Assembly (NCBI RefSeq): GCF_000384295.1
Contig: NZ_KB913037.1
Span: forward strand, 536,762 to 600,761
DNA: 64,000 nucleotides
From: Amycolatopsis balhimycina FH 1894
Lineage (GTDB): Bacteria > Actinomycetota > Actinomycetes > Mycobacteriales > Pseudonocardiaceae
Direction of reading: 5' to 3'
The stretch's first letter is position 1, and each line of letters opens with the position of its first letter. Below the pieces are notes generated by a model. The model was not told the origin of the DNA. It made no database searches and saw only the letters and a program-made list of their open reading frames with translations. Of this stretch, positions 1 to 11,299 are shown piece by piece. Both the position numbers and the translations under genes were made by a program.

Positions 1-1
1 G

Positions 2-433
2 TTCGACGACGCCGTCCGCGCGCTGGCCGGACGGCGGGTCGACGCCATGCTGTGGTCGGGCGGGGTGCCGACCCCGAAGCTCGCCGACCTCACCCGCACC
101 ACGCCGATCGCACTGTTGCCCCTCGATGCGGTGGTGCCCGCGCTGCGCGCCACGTACGGACCGGTGTACGACCAGGTCCAGGTGCCCGGCGGCGCCTACC
201 GCGGGGTCGGCGCGCTGGGCACGATCGGCGTCGCGAACCTGCTCGTCTGCTCGCCTTCCCTGCCCGGCGACGTCGCCGCGGCTGTGGTCCGGCTGCTCGT
301 CGAACGCGCCACCGCCCTGGTGCCCGCCGAAGCCGTCGGGACGCAGTTCCTCGACGTGCGGACGCTGATCGGGACGCAGCCGGTGCCGCTGCAGCCGGGC
401 GCGGCGGCCGCGTACCGGGCACTGCACGGTTGA
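2..433 (+). CDS. TAXI-family TRAP transporter solute-binding protein, C-terminal part
   Basis: Only the last 143 codons are in the window; the frame is open from base 2 and the start lies to the left. Motifs fit the C-terminal lobe of TAXI substrate-binding proteins: a DAMLWSGG segment followed by PTPKLADL, a PLD segment, a GGAYRGV turn, then GVANLLVCSPSLP and a PLQPGA segment near the end. Such proteins capture a solute outside the membrane for a fused TRAP permease, which would be encoded nearby but is not seen to the right. Substrate unknown. The next gene starts 14 bases after the stop. Confidence 0.75.
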   Translation, partial: FDDAVRALAGRRVDAMLWSGGVPTPKLADLTRTTPIALLPLDAVVPALRATYGPVYDQVQVPGGAYRGVGALGTIGVANLLVCSPSLPGDVAAAVVRLLVERATALVPAEAVGTQFLDVRTLIGTQPVPLQPGAAAAYRALHG

Positions 434-447
434 ACTAGATTGGGCGC

Positions 448-870
448 GTGACCGAACCCCGCCGCCCCATCGTCGAGATGCCGCTGCGCGTGCGCTACCA
501 GGAGTGCGACGGCCAGGGCATCGTCTTCAACGCCCACTACCTGGCCTATGTGGACATGTGTTCCTTCGAGGCGGAGAAGGCGCTGTTCGGCTCGCACGAG
601 CAGTTCCTGGTGCACGGTACCGACGTCGTCGTGGCAGAGGCGAACCTGAAGTTCCGGGCCCCCGCCCGCTACGACGAGGAACTGGTCGTCTCGCAGTACC
701 TGAACCACCTCGGCACGACGTCGCTGATTTTCGACTTCGAGATCCATCGCGGCGAGACGCTCCTCCAGGCGGCGACCCTCCGGTACGTCTTCGTCGACCC
801 CGCCACGTTGCGGCCCACGGCTCCGCCGGACGCGGTCCGCAAGGTCTACGCGACCCTGCTCGAAGGCTGA
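448..870 (+). CDS. Acyl-CoA thioesterase, YbgC/4HBT hotdog fold
   Basis: A 140-residue protein of usual length for single-hotdog thioesterases. The N-terminal RVRYQECDGQGIVFNAHYL matches the 4HBT signature, with acidic and Asn residues around the active site and the long hotdog helix after it. It probably hydrolyses an acyl-CoA or 4-hydroxybenzoyl-CoA-like thioester in the cytoplasm. The GTG start follows a weak ribosome site. It lies 3 bases before trmL on the same strand, so the two are likely co-transcribed. Substrate cannot be inferred. Confidence 0.8.
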   Translation: MTEPRRPIVEMPLRVRYQECDGQGIVFNAHYLAYVDMCSFEAEKALFGSHEQFLVHGTDVVVAEANLKFRAPARYDEELVVSQYLNHLGTTSLIFDFEIHRGETLLQAATLRYVFVDPATLRPTAPPDAVRKVYATLLEG

Positions 871-873
871 GCC

Positions 874-1341
874 GTGTTCCGCATTCTCTTCTACCACCCG
901 GAAATCCCGCCGAACACGGGCAACGCGATCCGGCTCGCGGCCAACACCGGGTGCGAGCTGCACCTGGTCGAGCCGCTCGGGTTCACGCTGGAGGACAAGC
1001 AGCTGCGCCGCGCCGGGCTCGACTACCACGACCTCGCGCGGGTGCGCGTCCACGCTTCACTGGCCACGGCCTGGGAAGTGCTGCTGCCGGCGAAGGTGTA
1101 CGCGTTCAGCGCCACGGCGACCCGGCTGTACACGGACGTCGCCTACACACCAGGGGACGTGCTGATGTTCGGGCCGGAGTCGGTGGGACTGCCCGCCGCG
1201 GTCCAGGAAGCGCCCGAGGTGACCGACCGCGTGCGGCTGCCGATGCTGCCGACGAGCCGCTCGCTCAACCTCGCCAACACCGCCGCGATCACGGTCTACG
1301 AAGCCTGGCGCCAGAACGGCTTCGCGGTTTCGCAGGCCTGA
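874..1341 (+). CDS. trmL: tRNA (cytidine/uridine-34 2'-O)-methyltransferase, SPOUT family
   Basis: At 155 residues it is typical TrmL length. It has the SPOUT knot motifs: HPEIPPNTGNAIRLAANTG at residues 8-26, a FGPES segment in the middle and LPMLPTSRSLNLANTAAI near the C-terminus, which form the SAM-binding trefoil knot. TrmL methylates the ribose of wobble base 34 in certain tRNA-Leu isoacceptors, using SAM. The GTG start at 874 is chosen because it begins right after the upstream stop and gives the family N-terminus. Confidence 0.88.
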   Translation: MFRILFYHPEIPPNTGNAIRLAANTGCELHLVEPLGFTLEDKQLRRAGLDYHDLARVRVHASLATAWEVLLPAKVYAFSATATRLYTDVAYTPGDVLMFGPESVGLPAAVQEAPEVTDRVRLPMLPTSRSLNLANTAAITVYEAWRQNGFAVSQA

Positions 1342-1360
1342 CCCGCCCCCGCCCCGGCGC

Positions 1361-1409
1361 CCTGAATGACTCATTCAGGGCTTGCGAGGTCCTGAATGAG
1401 TCATTCAAG
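1361..1409. repeat. Pair of 15-bp palindromes (TGAATGA-TC-TTCA family)
   Basis: Two near-copies lie 11 bases apart. The first, TGAATGACTCATTCA, has perfect 7-bp arms around one central base. The second, TGAATGAGTCATTCA, differs at the centre. They sit between trmL and the next gene. Related pairs occur at 50181-50236, and a degenerate copy lies inside each of the two 77-bp repeats at 2961-3041 and 30305-30385. Confidence 0.8.
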
Positions 1410-1451
1410 ACACCGGGCGGGCGGCGTGACCGGCTCCGGTAGGTTCGCCGG

Positions 1452-1982
1452 ATGCGACAGCAATTCTCGAGTGCGGAGGGGTTCCTGGGGGCGCTCATCG
1501 GCGCCGCGTTCGGCACCGTGTTCGTCGTCGTCAACTCGGGCGACCCGCTTCCCGCGGCGGCCGGCTGGGTGCTTCGCGCTCTCGCCGTCGTGGCGCTCGC
1601 GGCCGTGGTCGTCCTCGGTGTCCGCGCCGGCGGGCGGCCGACACTCGAAGGCCGGCCGATGTTCGGGCCGAGCTACCGGGTCATCGTCGTCGGCGAAGTC
1701 GTGCTGCTCGTCGCCGGGTTCTTCGTGCTCAGCCTGCTGGACGCGCCGGTGCAGGCCAACGTCGCCTGGATCGCGACGGTCGTCGGGCTCCACTTCGTCG
1801 CGCTGGCGTCCGCGTGGAAGGCCCGCGCGATCCTGGTGGTCGGCGGGGTCCTGACCGTGCTCGGCGTCGTCGGCCTCGCCCTGCTGGGCACGCCCGCGCT
1901 GCCGTGGGTGCCGTTCGTCAGCGGCGTCCTCTCCGGGGTGACCCTGCTCGGCGGAAGCCTGTACGGCGTCCGCCGAGCCTGA
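1452..1982 (+). CDS. Multi-pass membrane protein of unknown function
   Basis: A 176-residue, very hydrophobic protein with about six predicted membrane helices (roughly residues 10-25, 36-58, 76-96, 102-116, 123-142 and 148-170) joined by short polar loops. No catalytic or transport motif is recognised. The ATG at 1452 follows the palindrome pair. The gene ends one base before the stop of the convergent VWA gene, so the two transcription units meet tail to tail. Function cannot be assigned. Confidence 0.6.
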   Translation: MRQQFSSAEGFLGALIGAAFGTVFVVVNSGDPLPAAAGWVLRALAVVALAAVVVLGVRAGGRPTLEGRPMFGPSYRVIVVGEVVLLVAGFFVLSLLDAPVQANVAWIATVVGLHFVALASAWKARAILVVGGVLTVLGVVGLALLGTPALPWVPFVSGVLSGVTLLGGSLYGVRRA

Positions 1983-1983
1983 G

Positions 1984-2964
1984 TCACGGAAGTCTCTGCC
2001 CGAAGAACAGGCTGGCCGCGGCGCCGATCATGAGGATCAGGGTGCCGGCCACGACCCAGGGTTTGCTCGCGTCGGCGTCCTTCAGCTCGTAGCCGATCTG
2101 CTCGCCGAGGTCGCCGTAGACCTTCTTCAGCTCCTCGGCGCTGGCCGCCTTGTAGAAGTCGCCGCCCGACAGCCGGGCGATCTCGCGCAGCGACTCGTCG
2201 TCCACGCTCACCGGCTGGGCCTTGCCGTCGATGTCGACCGAGCCGTGGGTGGTGCCGAAGGAGATCGACGAGATCGGCACCCCGGCCTGCTTCGCCGCCT
2301 GCGCCGCGGTGTACCCGCCGCGCGCCGCGTACAGGTCCTCCGGCACGGTCTGCTTGCCGTCGGACATCAGCACGATCCGCGCGGGCGGCGGCCCGTCGGC
2401 CCCGCCGACGACGGTGGAGAAGCTCTCGATCGACTGCAGCGCCGCGAAGATGCCTTCACCGGTCGCCGTCGACTGCGCCAGCTTCAGGTTCTCGATCGCC
2501 TTGATCACGCCGTTGCGGTCCGTCGTCGGGTTGACCAGCACCGTCGCCGTGCCCGCGAACGAGATCAGCCCCAGGTTGATCCCCGGCGTCATGTTCCGCG
2601 CGAAGCTCGTCGCCGCGTCCTGCGCCGCCTTCAGCCGCGTCGGGAGGACGTCGGTCGCCTCCATCGACAGCGACACGTCGATCACCAGCATCACCGTCGC
2701 CCGGTTGCGCGGCACCTTCTGCTCGGCGGTCGGCCCGGACAGGGCCACGGTGAGCAGCAGCAGCGACAGCACGATCAGCACCGCGGGCAGGTGCCGGACC
2801 CAGCCCTGGCTCTTCGGCGCGACCTTGTCGAGGAGGTCCAGGTTCGCGAACCGCATGGTCCGCTTGCGGCGAGCGCGCTGCGCCAGGACGTACCCGACGG
2901 CGACCGCGGCCACCGCGATCAGCAGCAGGAACCACCAGGGCGCGGTGAAGCCGGTCAAACTCAT
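1984..2964 (-). CDS. VWA-domain membrane protein, BatA-like (Rv1481-type)
   Basis: A protein of about 326 residues: N-terminal membrane helix, a second helix near residue 60, then a von Willebrand A domain with the metal site DVSLSMEATD near residue 95, and a C-terminal helix ending near the terminus. The ATG at 2964 is preferred over the GTG at 2970 because it gives an ATGA overlap with the preceding small ORF and has GAGG upstream. It is the last gene of a moxR-DUF58-VWA operon, the order seen in mycobacteria (Rv1479-Rv1481). MoxR ATPases with VWA proteins are thought to act as chaperones or insertion machines at the envelope; the exact role is unknown. Confidence 0.85.
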   Translation of the reverse strand: MSLTGFTAPWWFLLLIAVAAVAVGYVLAQRARRKRTMRFANLDLLDKVAPKSQGWVRHLPAVLIVLSLLLLTVALSGPTAEQKVPRNRATVMLVIDVSLSMEATDVLPTRLKAAQDAATSFARNMTPGINLGLISFAGTATVLVNPTTDRNGVIKAIENLKLAQSTATGEGIFAALQSIESFSTVVGGADGPPPARIVLMSDGKQTVPEDLYAARGGYTAAQAAKQAGVPISSISFGTTHGSVDIDGKAQPVSVDDESLREIARLSGGDFYKAASAEELKKVYGDLGEQIGYELKDADASKPWVVAGTLILMIGAAASLFFGQRLP

Positions 2965-3041
2965 GCGCACACCTCGCTGACGCTCGATGCAGCCTGAGCC
3001 GGCAACGCTGTGTCGAATGGTTCGTTCGCAGGCTCACTCAC
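2961..3041 (-). CDS. 26-codon small ORF carried by a 77-bp repeat, translationally coupled on both sides
   Basis: The GTG start overlaps the DUF58 stop as GTGA, and the stop overlaps the VWA start as ATGA. The predicted peptide begins with VSEPANEPFD and is hydrophilic. A second copy at 30305-30385 has 68 of 81 identical bases and 18 of 26 identical residues. The element ends with GAGG 7-9 bases before the next start, so it supplies a ribosome site to the downstream gene. It may be a true small protein, a translation relay, or repeat DNA that happens to stay open. Substitutions between the copies are not concentrated at third positions, which argues against strong protein-level selection. Confidence 0.6.
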   Translation of the reverse strand: MSEPANEPFDTALPAQAASSVSEVCA

Positions 3042-3982
3042 GCCACACCCCCGGACCAGCGGCGCTTGCGGGCGACGACGAACCGCACCATGTCGGCGAT
3101 CCAGTCGGCGTCCGTCCGCAGCGTCAGGTGCGCCGCACCCGCCCGCCGCAGCCCGGCCGCCACCTTCTGCCGGTGGGCGTGGGCCGCGGCCCCGAACTCC
3201 TTGCGCAGCAAGGCCGAAGCGTGCACTTCGCGTTGTTTCCCTGTCTCCGGGTCGGCCAGCACGACGGTGCCCACCTCGGGCAGGTCGACGTCGCGCGGGT
3301 CGAGGACTTCGATCGCGATCAGTTCGTGGCGCCCGCCCAGCGCCCGCAGCGGCCGCTCCCAGGACGTGTCGCCCAGGAAGTCGGAGATCACCACGGCCAG
3401 GCCGCGGCGGCGCGGCGGACGGCGCAACGCCTCCAGCGCCTGGGCGAAGTCTCCCCGGGTGCCCTCGGGCGCGCGCGGCGTCTCGGCCAGCTTCCGGACC
3501 AGCCCGCGGGCGTGCGCCATGCCGCCACGCGCCGGGATGCGGGCCGTGTCGGCGCCGGTGGAGATCAACGCGCCGATCCGGTTGCCGCCGCCCCCGGTCA
3601 GGTGCGCGACCGCCGCGACGGCGCAGACCACCAGGTCGCGCTTCTCGCACAGCGCGGTGCCGAAGTCGAGGCTCGCCGAGAGGTCGGCGACCACCCACGT
3701 CTCCAGCTCGCGGTCGGCCACGGTCTCCCGGATGTGCGGGGTCGTGGTGCGGGCGGTGACCGCCCAGTCCATCCGGCGCACGTCGTCGCCGGGCTGGTAC
3801 GGGCGGGCTTCGCCGGGCTCGGACCCCGGCCCCGGCACCAGGCCGAGGTGGTTGCCCTGCAGCAGGCCGTCGAGCCGGCGGCGGACGTCGAGCTCCAGCG
3901 TCCGCAGCCCGGCTTCCAGCCGGTCGCCCCGCAGCACCGGGGGCGCCCACGAAGGGCGGGGGCCTTTCTCGTTCTTCGCCAT
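3038..3982 (-). CDS. DUF58 family protein (Rv1480-type)
   Basis: A 314-residue protein starting at the ATG at 3982, 7 bases after the moxR stop. It contains the DUF58 core: ARPYQPGDDVRRMDW near residue 50, then WVVADLSASLDFG, a VWA-like fold with an incomplete metal site. DUF58 proteins accompany MoxR ATPases almost universally and are thought to be part of the same envelope-associated complex. A longer frame upstream reads through moxR in another frame and is not credible. Its stop overlaps the start of the 26-codon ORF. Confidence 0.87.
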   Translation of the reverse strand: MAKNEKGPRPSWAPPVLRGDRLEAGLRTLELDVRRRLDGLLQGNHLGLVPGPGSEPGEARPYQPGDDVRRMDWAVTARTTTPHIRETVADRELETWVVADLSASLDFGTALCEKRDLVVCAVAAVAHLTGGGGNRIGALISTGADTARIPARGGMAHARGLVRKLAETPRAPEGTRGDFAQALEALRRPPRRRGLAVVISDFLGDTSWERPLRALGGRHELIAIEVLDPRDVDLPEVGTVVLADPETGKQREVHASALLRKEFGAAAHAHRQKVAAGLRRAGAAHLTLRTDADWIADMVRFVVARKRRWSGGVA

Positions 3983-3989
3983 CGCCGGG

Positions 3990-5063
<1,074 letters not shown>

Positions 5064-5221
5064 TCTGCCTCCTCGAAAGTCGTGCGCCGCCCCGCGACGG
5101 TGATCACGCGGTGCGACCGTACTGCGTCCCCCGGTCGTCCGTCCGTCCGGCACGCGGGCACCCACGATCAGCCAACACGGTCACCGGTGTGACATCTGTG
5201 AAGGACGTCCGGTTCCCGCGC

Positions 5222-5767
5222 TCAGCGATGGCGTTCGAGGTCCTCGGGGGTGTCGATGTCGTCCGCTTCGCCCCGTTCGGCCGGGACCTCGGTGACGGCC
5301 AGCCCGCCCAGCACCCGGCGCACCGACGCGTTCTCCACCTGCGCCGGAAGGGCCGCTCGCAGCGCCACGACGCGCCAGGCGCCCAGCAGCCACTGCCGCT
5401 CCCCCGCCGCGTCGACCAGGACCGCGCCGTCGCCGGGGCCGATCGACGCCACCAGGCGGTCCACTGTGGACCTCCGGACCCCCGGCAGGTCGGCGGCCAG
5501 CACCACGACCGCCTCGACGTCGTCGGGCACGAAGACCAGCCCGGCGGCCAGTGCCGCCACCGGCCCGCTGCCCGGTACCGCTTCCCGGGTCCACACGACG
5601 TCGAAGCCGGAGCGCCGGGGACCGACGGCGATCACCCGCTCGGCGCCGTCGAGGGCGTGGATCGCGCGGGCCAGCAAGGGCTTCCCGCCCACCGAGAGGG
5701 CCGGTTTGTCCACACCGGACAGCCTGCGGGCCGAGCCCCCGGCCACCACGATCCCCGCGTAGCGCAT
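5222..5767 (-). CDS. mobA: Molybdenum cofactor guanylyltransferase
   Basis: A 181-residue nucleotidyltransferase. The N-terminus MRYAGIVVAGGSARRLSG carries the G-G-x-S-x-R-L-G-type NTP loop, followed by DKPAL as in MobA. The metal-binding aspartate lies in VLAADLPG. MobA joins GMP to molybdopterin to give bis-MGD or MGD cofactor for oxidoreductases. The ATG at 5767 gives the family N-terminus. No other molybdenum gene is in the window. The 158-base gap between it and moxR must hold the moxR promoter. Confidence 0.85.
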   Translation of the reverse strand: MRYAGIVVAGGSARRLSGVDKPALSVGGKPLLARAIHALDGAERVIAVGPRRSGFDVVWTREAVPGSGPVAALAAGLVFVPDDVEAVVVLAADLPGVRRSTVDRLVASIGPGDGAVLVDAAGERQWLLGAWRVVALRAALPAQVENASVRRVLGGLAVTEVPAERGEADDIDTPEDLERHR

Positions 5768-5849
5768 CCCGGGAACACTAGCGGCCCGGCACAGGGGAGG
5801 TGAAGCCCGCGTCCGGCATACCCGGGGTCCCGGACCAGGGAGGCCGGCC

Positions 5850-5993
5850 ATGACCTCCACCGCCGAGCCGCGCGTCCCGGGAGGTCCGCGAGCCGGTCCA
5901 CGCGGCGGACCCCGAGGTGACCGAAACCCGGCAGATCATCGCGGACAACCGGGCCGGCGGCCGGCGCAAGCCGAAGCGCGAAGGAAGGCCTGA
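5850..5993 (+). pseudogene. Small degenerate ORF, probably frameshifted
   Basis: An ATG at 5850 with an AGGGAGG-like site upstream opens a 47-codon frame ending at 5993. Only the first 10 codons have the G/C-ending codons normal here. From about 5880 the strong G/C third-position signal moves to the next frame, which reads EVREPVHAADPEV and then IADNRAGGRRKPKR, while the original frame becomes rich in A/T-ending codons. This looks like a small gene broken by an indel. The family is not recognised. Confidence 0.3.
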
Positions 5994-5994
5994 T

Positions 5995-6714
5995 TCAGCG
6001 TCCCACCACGAGGTAGGTCAAGCCCAGCACGCCCCGATATTCGCCGACGTACTCGCGCAACCGCCTGCCGAGCCACTCCCGTACCTCCGCCGCCCGCGGG
6101 TCGGCCGGGTGGGCCAGGAGCCACTCCGCGAGGGCTGCCCGCGAGGTCGACTCGAAGTCGTCCCATTCCAGCTGGTCGGCGGCGCTCAGGTGCAGCACCT
6201 GCCAGCCGGCCGCGGCGGCGGTGTCGAGGAGCTCCGGCAGCGGGAGGATGCCGTCACCGAAGATCTCCAGCGCCGCCGGGGACGGCGGAGCCGCCCAGAA
6301 CCCGTCGCCGAAGAGCAGCCGGCCGCCCGGCGCCACGACGTGGGCGAGCCGGTCCAGCGCCGCCTTCGTGGAGCCGAAGGCGTGCGACGCGCCGATGCAG
6401 AACCCTCGTTCGACCGGTTCGTCCCAGGTCGCCGCGTCGGCCTCGACGAACTCGATCCGCGCGGTCAGGCGGCGTTCGCGGGCGGCCGAGCGGCCGCGGG
6501 CGAGCGCGGCCGCGTCGGTGTCGACCCCGGTGGCGCGCAGCCCCGGCGCCCGCCCGGCGGCGCGCAGCAGCAGCTCGCCCCAGCCGCAGCCGAAGTCGAC
6601 GAGGTGTCCCGCTTCGAGGGCCATCCGGTCCAGCAACAGCTCCGCATGGGCCTCGGACAGGGGTGTGTTCCAGCGCATCCGGGTGCGCCGCAGCGCGTTC
6701 AGTTCGTCGTCCAC
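5995..6714 (-). CDS. Class I SAM-dependent methyltransferase
   Basis: A 239-residue protein with a Rossmann methyltransferase core: SAM-binding motif I VDFGCGWGELLL near residue 40, the motif II acid in GVDTDAAAL, and VEADAATW as motif III. The C-terminal half has helices that could close over the substrate. The acceptor is unknown. It lies 45 bases downstream of the ripA-like gene on the same strand and could be co-transcribed with it. In mycobacteria ripA and moxR are closer, so this gene and mobA may be later insertions in the cluster. Confidence 0.78.
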   Translation of the reverse strand: MDDELNALRRTRMRWNTPLSEAHAELLLDRMALEAGHLVDFGCGWGELLLRAAGRAPGLRATGVDTDAAALARGRSAARERRLTARIEFVEADAATWDEPVERGFCIGASHAFGSTKAALDRLAHVVAPGGRLLFGDGFWAAPPSPAALEIFGDGILPLPELLDTAAAAGWQVLHLSAADQLEWDDFESTSRAALAEWLLAHPADPRAAEVREWLGRRLREYVGEYRGVLGLTYLVVGR

Positions 6715-6759
6715 CGGAGCGATCTTGGGGGTCGGACGGCGCCGGCGTCGAGCGAGTTT

Positions 6760-8073
6760 TCAGCCGACGAGGCGGGTCGCGTACGGCATGATCCCGCCGT
6801 AGCGCACCGGCGCGATCCGGACGCGCAGGCCGGACTCCGGCGCTTCGACCATCTGGCCGCCGCCGAGGTAGAGCGCGACGTGGTGGATGCCGCCCGGACC
6901 GCCCCAGAACAGCAGGTCGCCGCGGCGCATCCGGGACAGCGGCACCTGCCGCCCCGCCGAGTACTGGTAGCCGCTGTAGTGCGGCAGCGAACGGACCCCG
7001 GCGAAGGCGTAGATCATCAGGCCGGAGCAGTCGAAGCCGATCTTGTTGTAGTCGCCGTAGCTGTCGGCGACGCCGCCGTCGCGGATGCCGCGGCTCGGGC
7101 CGCTCGCGTTGCCGCCACCCCAGGCGTACGGCATGCCGATCCGGGACAGCGCCCGCGCGATCACCGCCTCGATCGACGAGCCCGCCGGGCCCGCGGGCGC
7201 CGGACCACCCGACGGACGGCCACCGCCCCCGGCGGAGGCGAGCGCGGCCTGACGGGCCCGTTCTTCGTCCTCGCGCTGCTTCTGGGCGAGCCAGTCCTGG
7301 TAGCGCTGCCGCTGCCCCTGCAGGCCGCTGACCTTGGTCTGCGCGGCGTAGAGCTGTTGCTCGACGTCGGACTTGTTCTTCTCGAGCCGGGTGTTCTGCG
7401 ACGCCTGGTCGTCCTGCGCCCGCACGGCGACCGCCTGCGCGGTGTCGGCGCCGTTCTTGGCCTGCCGCGCGGCGTCCTGCTTCTGCTGGGCGATCTCGGC
7501 GGCCTTGCGGGCCGCGGCGTCCTTGTTCGACTTTTCGGTCTGCGCCTGCTGGAGCCGGTCCAGCGCGTTGAGCCGGTCCCCGCCGACGGCGTCGAGGAGC
7601 TGGGCGCGGGCGAGCATGTCCTTGGGGCTGTCGGCGCCGAGGTACGCCGAAAGCGAGCCGACCGTGCTGCCCTGCTGGAAGCTGGCGGCGGCGAAGGACT
7701 TGAGGTCGGTGCGGGCCTTCTCGATCGCCGCGGCCGCCGCGTCCGCCTCGGTCCGGGCGGCCTTCGCGTCGTTCTCCGCCTGCGCCGCGGCGTCCTGCGC
7801 GGTCTGCAGGTCGACCAGGGCCTTGTTGGCCTCTTCCTGTTTGAGCTCGACGTCGTCCCGCAGCTGCGTCAGCTTCTGCTCGGCCTGGGCCAGCTGATTG
7901 GTCAGCCGGCCGACCTCACCCGCCTTCGCGTTCGCGTCGGCCTTGCCCGCCTGGATCTCGGAGTCGCTGGGGTTGGGCGGCGGCGGGGGCGCCGCGAGGC
8001 CCGTGCCGCCGGCGCCGAACAAGATCACCAGGGCGAGCGTGCTCACGGTGAGTCCACGGCGCGCCTTCCGCAC
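6760..8073 (-). CDS. RipA-like secreted NlpC/P60 peptidoglycan endopeptidase
   Basis: About 437 residues from the GTG at 8073 (GGGGGA lies upstream; a longer start at 8109 is possible). A basic N-terminus and hydrophobic stretch form a signal peptide ending near LAAPPPPP. Next comes a long Ala/Gln/Lys-rich coiled coil of about 220 residues, a Gly/Pro linker, and an NlpC/P60 domain. The catalytic Cys is in GFDCSG (about residue 349), His in IHHVALY (about 398), and Glu in MVEAPE (about 410). The insert before the Cys and the LPHYSG motif are RipA hallmarks. RipA-type enzymes cut D-Glu-mDAP bonds during daughter-cell separation. It is divergent from acnA, as in mycobacteria. Confidence 0.87.
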   Translation of the reverse strand: MRKARRGLTVSTLALVILFGAGGTGLAAPPPPPNPSDSEIQAGKADANAKAGEVGRLTNQLAQAEQKLTQLRDDVELKQEEANKALVDLQTAQDAAAQAENDAKAARTEADAAAAAIEKARTDLKSFAAASFQQGSTVGSLSAYLGADSPKDMLARAQLLDAVGGDRLNALDRLQQAQTEKSNKDAAARKAAEIAQQKQDAARQAKNGADTAQAVAVRAQDDQASQNTRLEKNKSDVEQQLYAAQTKVSGLQGQRQRYQDWLAQKQREDEERARQAALASAGGGGRPSGGPAPAGPAGSSIEAVIARALSRIGMPYAWGGGNASGPSRGIRDGGVADSYGDYNKIGFDCSGLMIYAFAGVRSLPHYSGYQYSAGRQVPLSRMRRGDLLFWGGPGGIHHVALYLGGGQMVEAPESGLRVRIAPVRYGGIMPYATRLVG

Positions 8074-8256
8074 GTCGCGTCCCCCGCGCTGTCCCGCCAC
8101 GACCGCCACCTCCGCTCACCTGCGCACACCGTGCGTCACTGCAGTCACACCACTATCACAAGCATCAGCGGAAACTTACACACCGTAGGCACCAATTCCC
8201 CTCATTGAGGGACCCCCGCATCAGATGGCGCAGCCCACACCGCGTGTCGTCTTGAA

Positions 8257-8286
8257 CCCCAAACAGGACGCGCGTACTGTTTGGGG
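8257..8286. promoter_or_regulatory. AcnR-type operator upstream of acnA
   Basis: A perfect inverted repeat with 10-bp arms (CCCCAAACAG and CTGTTTGGGG) around a 10-base loop. Inside it, bases 8264-8279 read CAGGACGCGCGTACTG, which fits the AcnR consensus CAGNACnnncGTACTG that I recall from corynebacteria and mycobacteria. It lies 133-162 bases before the acnA start, between acnA and the divergent ripA-like gene. An AcnR-like TetR gene at 27109 has a one-mismatch version in front of it. Binding is inferred, not shown. Confidence 0.7.
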
Positions 8287-8418
8287 CACCGCGAGGTGTG
8301 GCATCCCCGATCCGGTCCTACGGTGGGGGTGCGCGACACTCGCCCCCACCGAACCCGACCGAACTGACCCGGGAGCCCGGCCGCACCGGCCGCGGCGTCC
8401 CCGCCACTGGAGTTAGAC
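8287..8418 (+). other. acnA upstream leader with a GC-rich hairpin
   Basis: No gene is seen between the AcnR-type operator and the acnA start. A hairpin can form at 8322-8350, with GGTGGGG pairing with CCCCACC and an inner GCG/CGC step. It lacks a T tract, so a leader structure is more likely than a terminator. The distance between the operator and the start codon suggests a 5' untranslated region of up to about 120 bases. Confidence 0.4.
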
Positions 8419-11232
<2,814 letters not shown>

Positions 11233-11243
11233 GGTTTCCGCTC

Positions 11244-11284
11244 CGAAGGCCTCCCCATCGTGCAGGTGGGGAGGCCTTCGTTTC
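11244..11284 (+). terminator. acnA terminator
   Basis: Perfect 14-bp inverted repeat CGAAGGCCTCCCCA / TGGGGAGGCCTTCG with a 9-base loop, followed by TTTCGG. It starts 12 bases after the acnA stop. Confidence 0.85.
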
Positions 11285-11299
11285 GGTACCGTGGCGGCC

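Noticed and set aside
5917..8208. 763-codon plus-strand open frame across the methyltransferase and ripA-like genes
   Set aside because: It is the antisense of two well-supported genes, is rich in Arg/Gly/Pro low-complexity sequence, and has no domain.
8322..8350. Terminator for the ripA-like gene
   Set aside because: It lies upstream of acnA, not downstream of ripA, and lacks a T tract; treated as leader structure.
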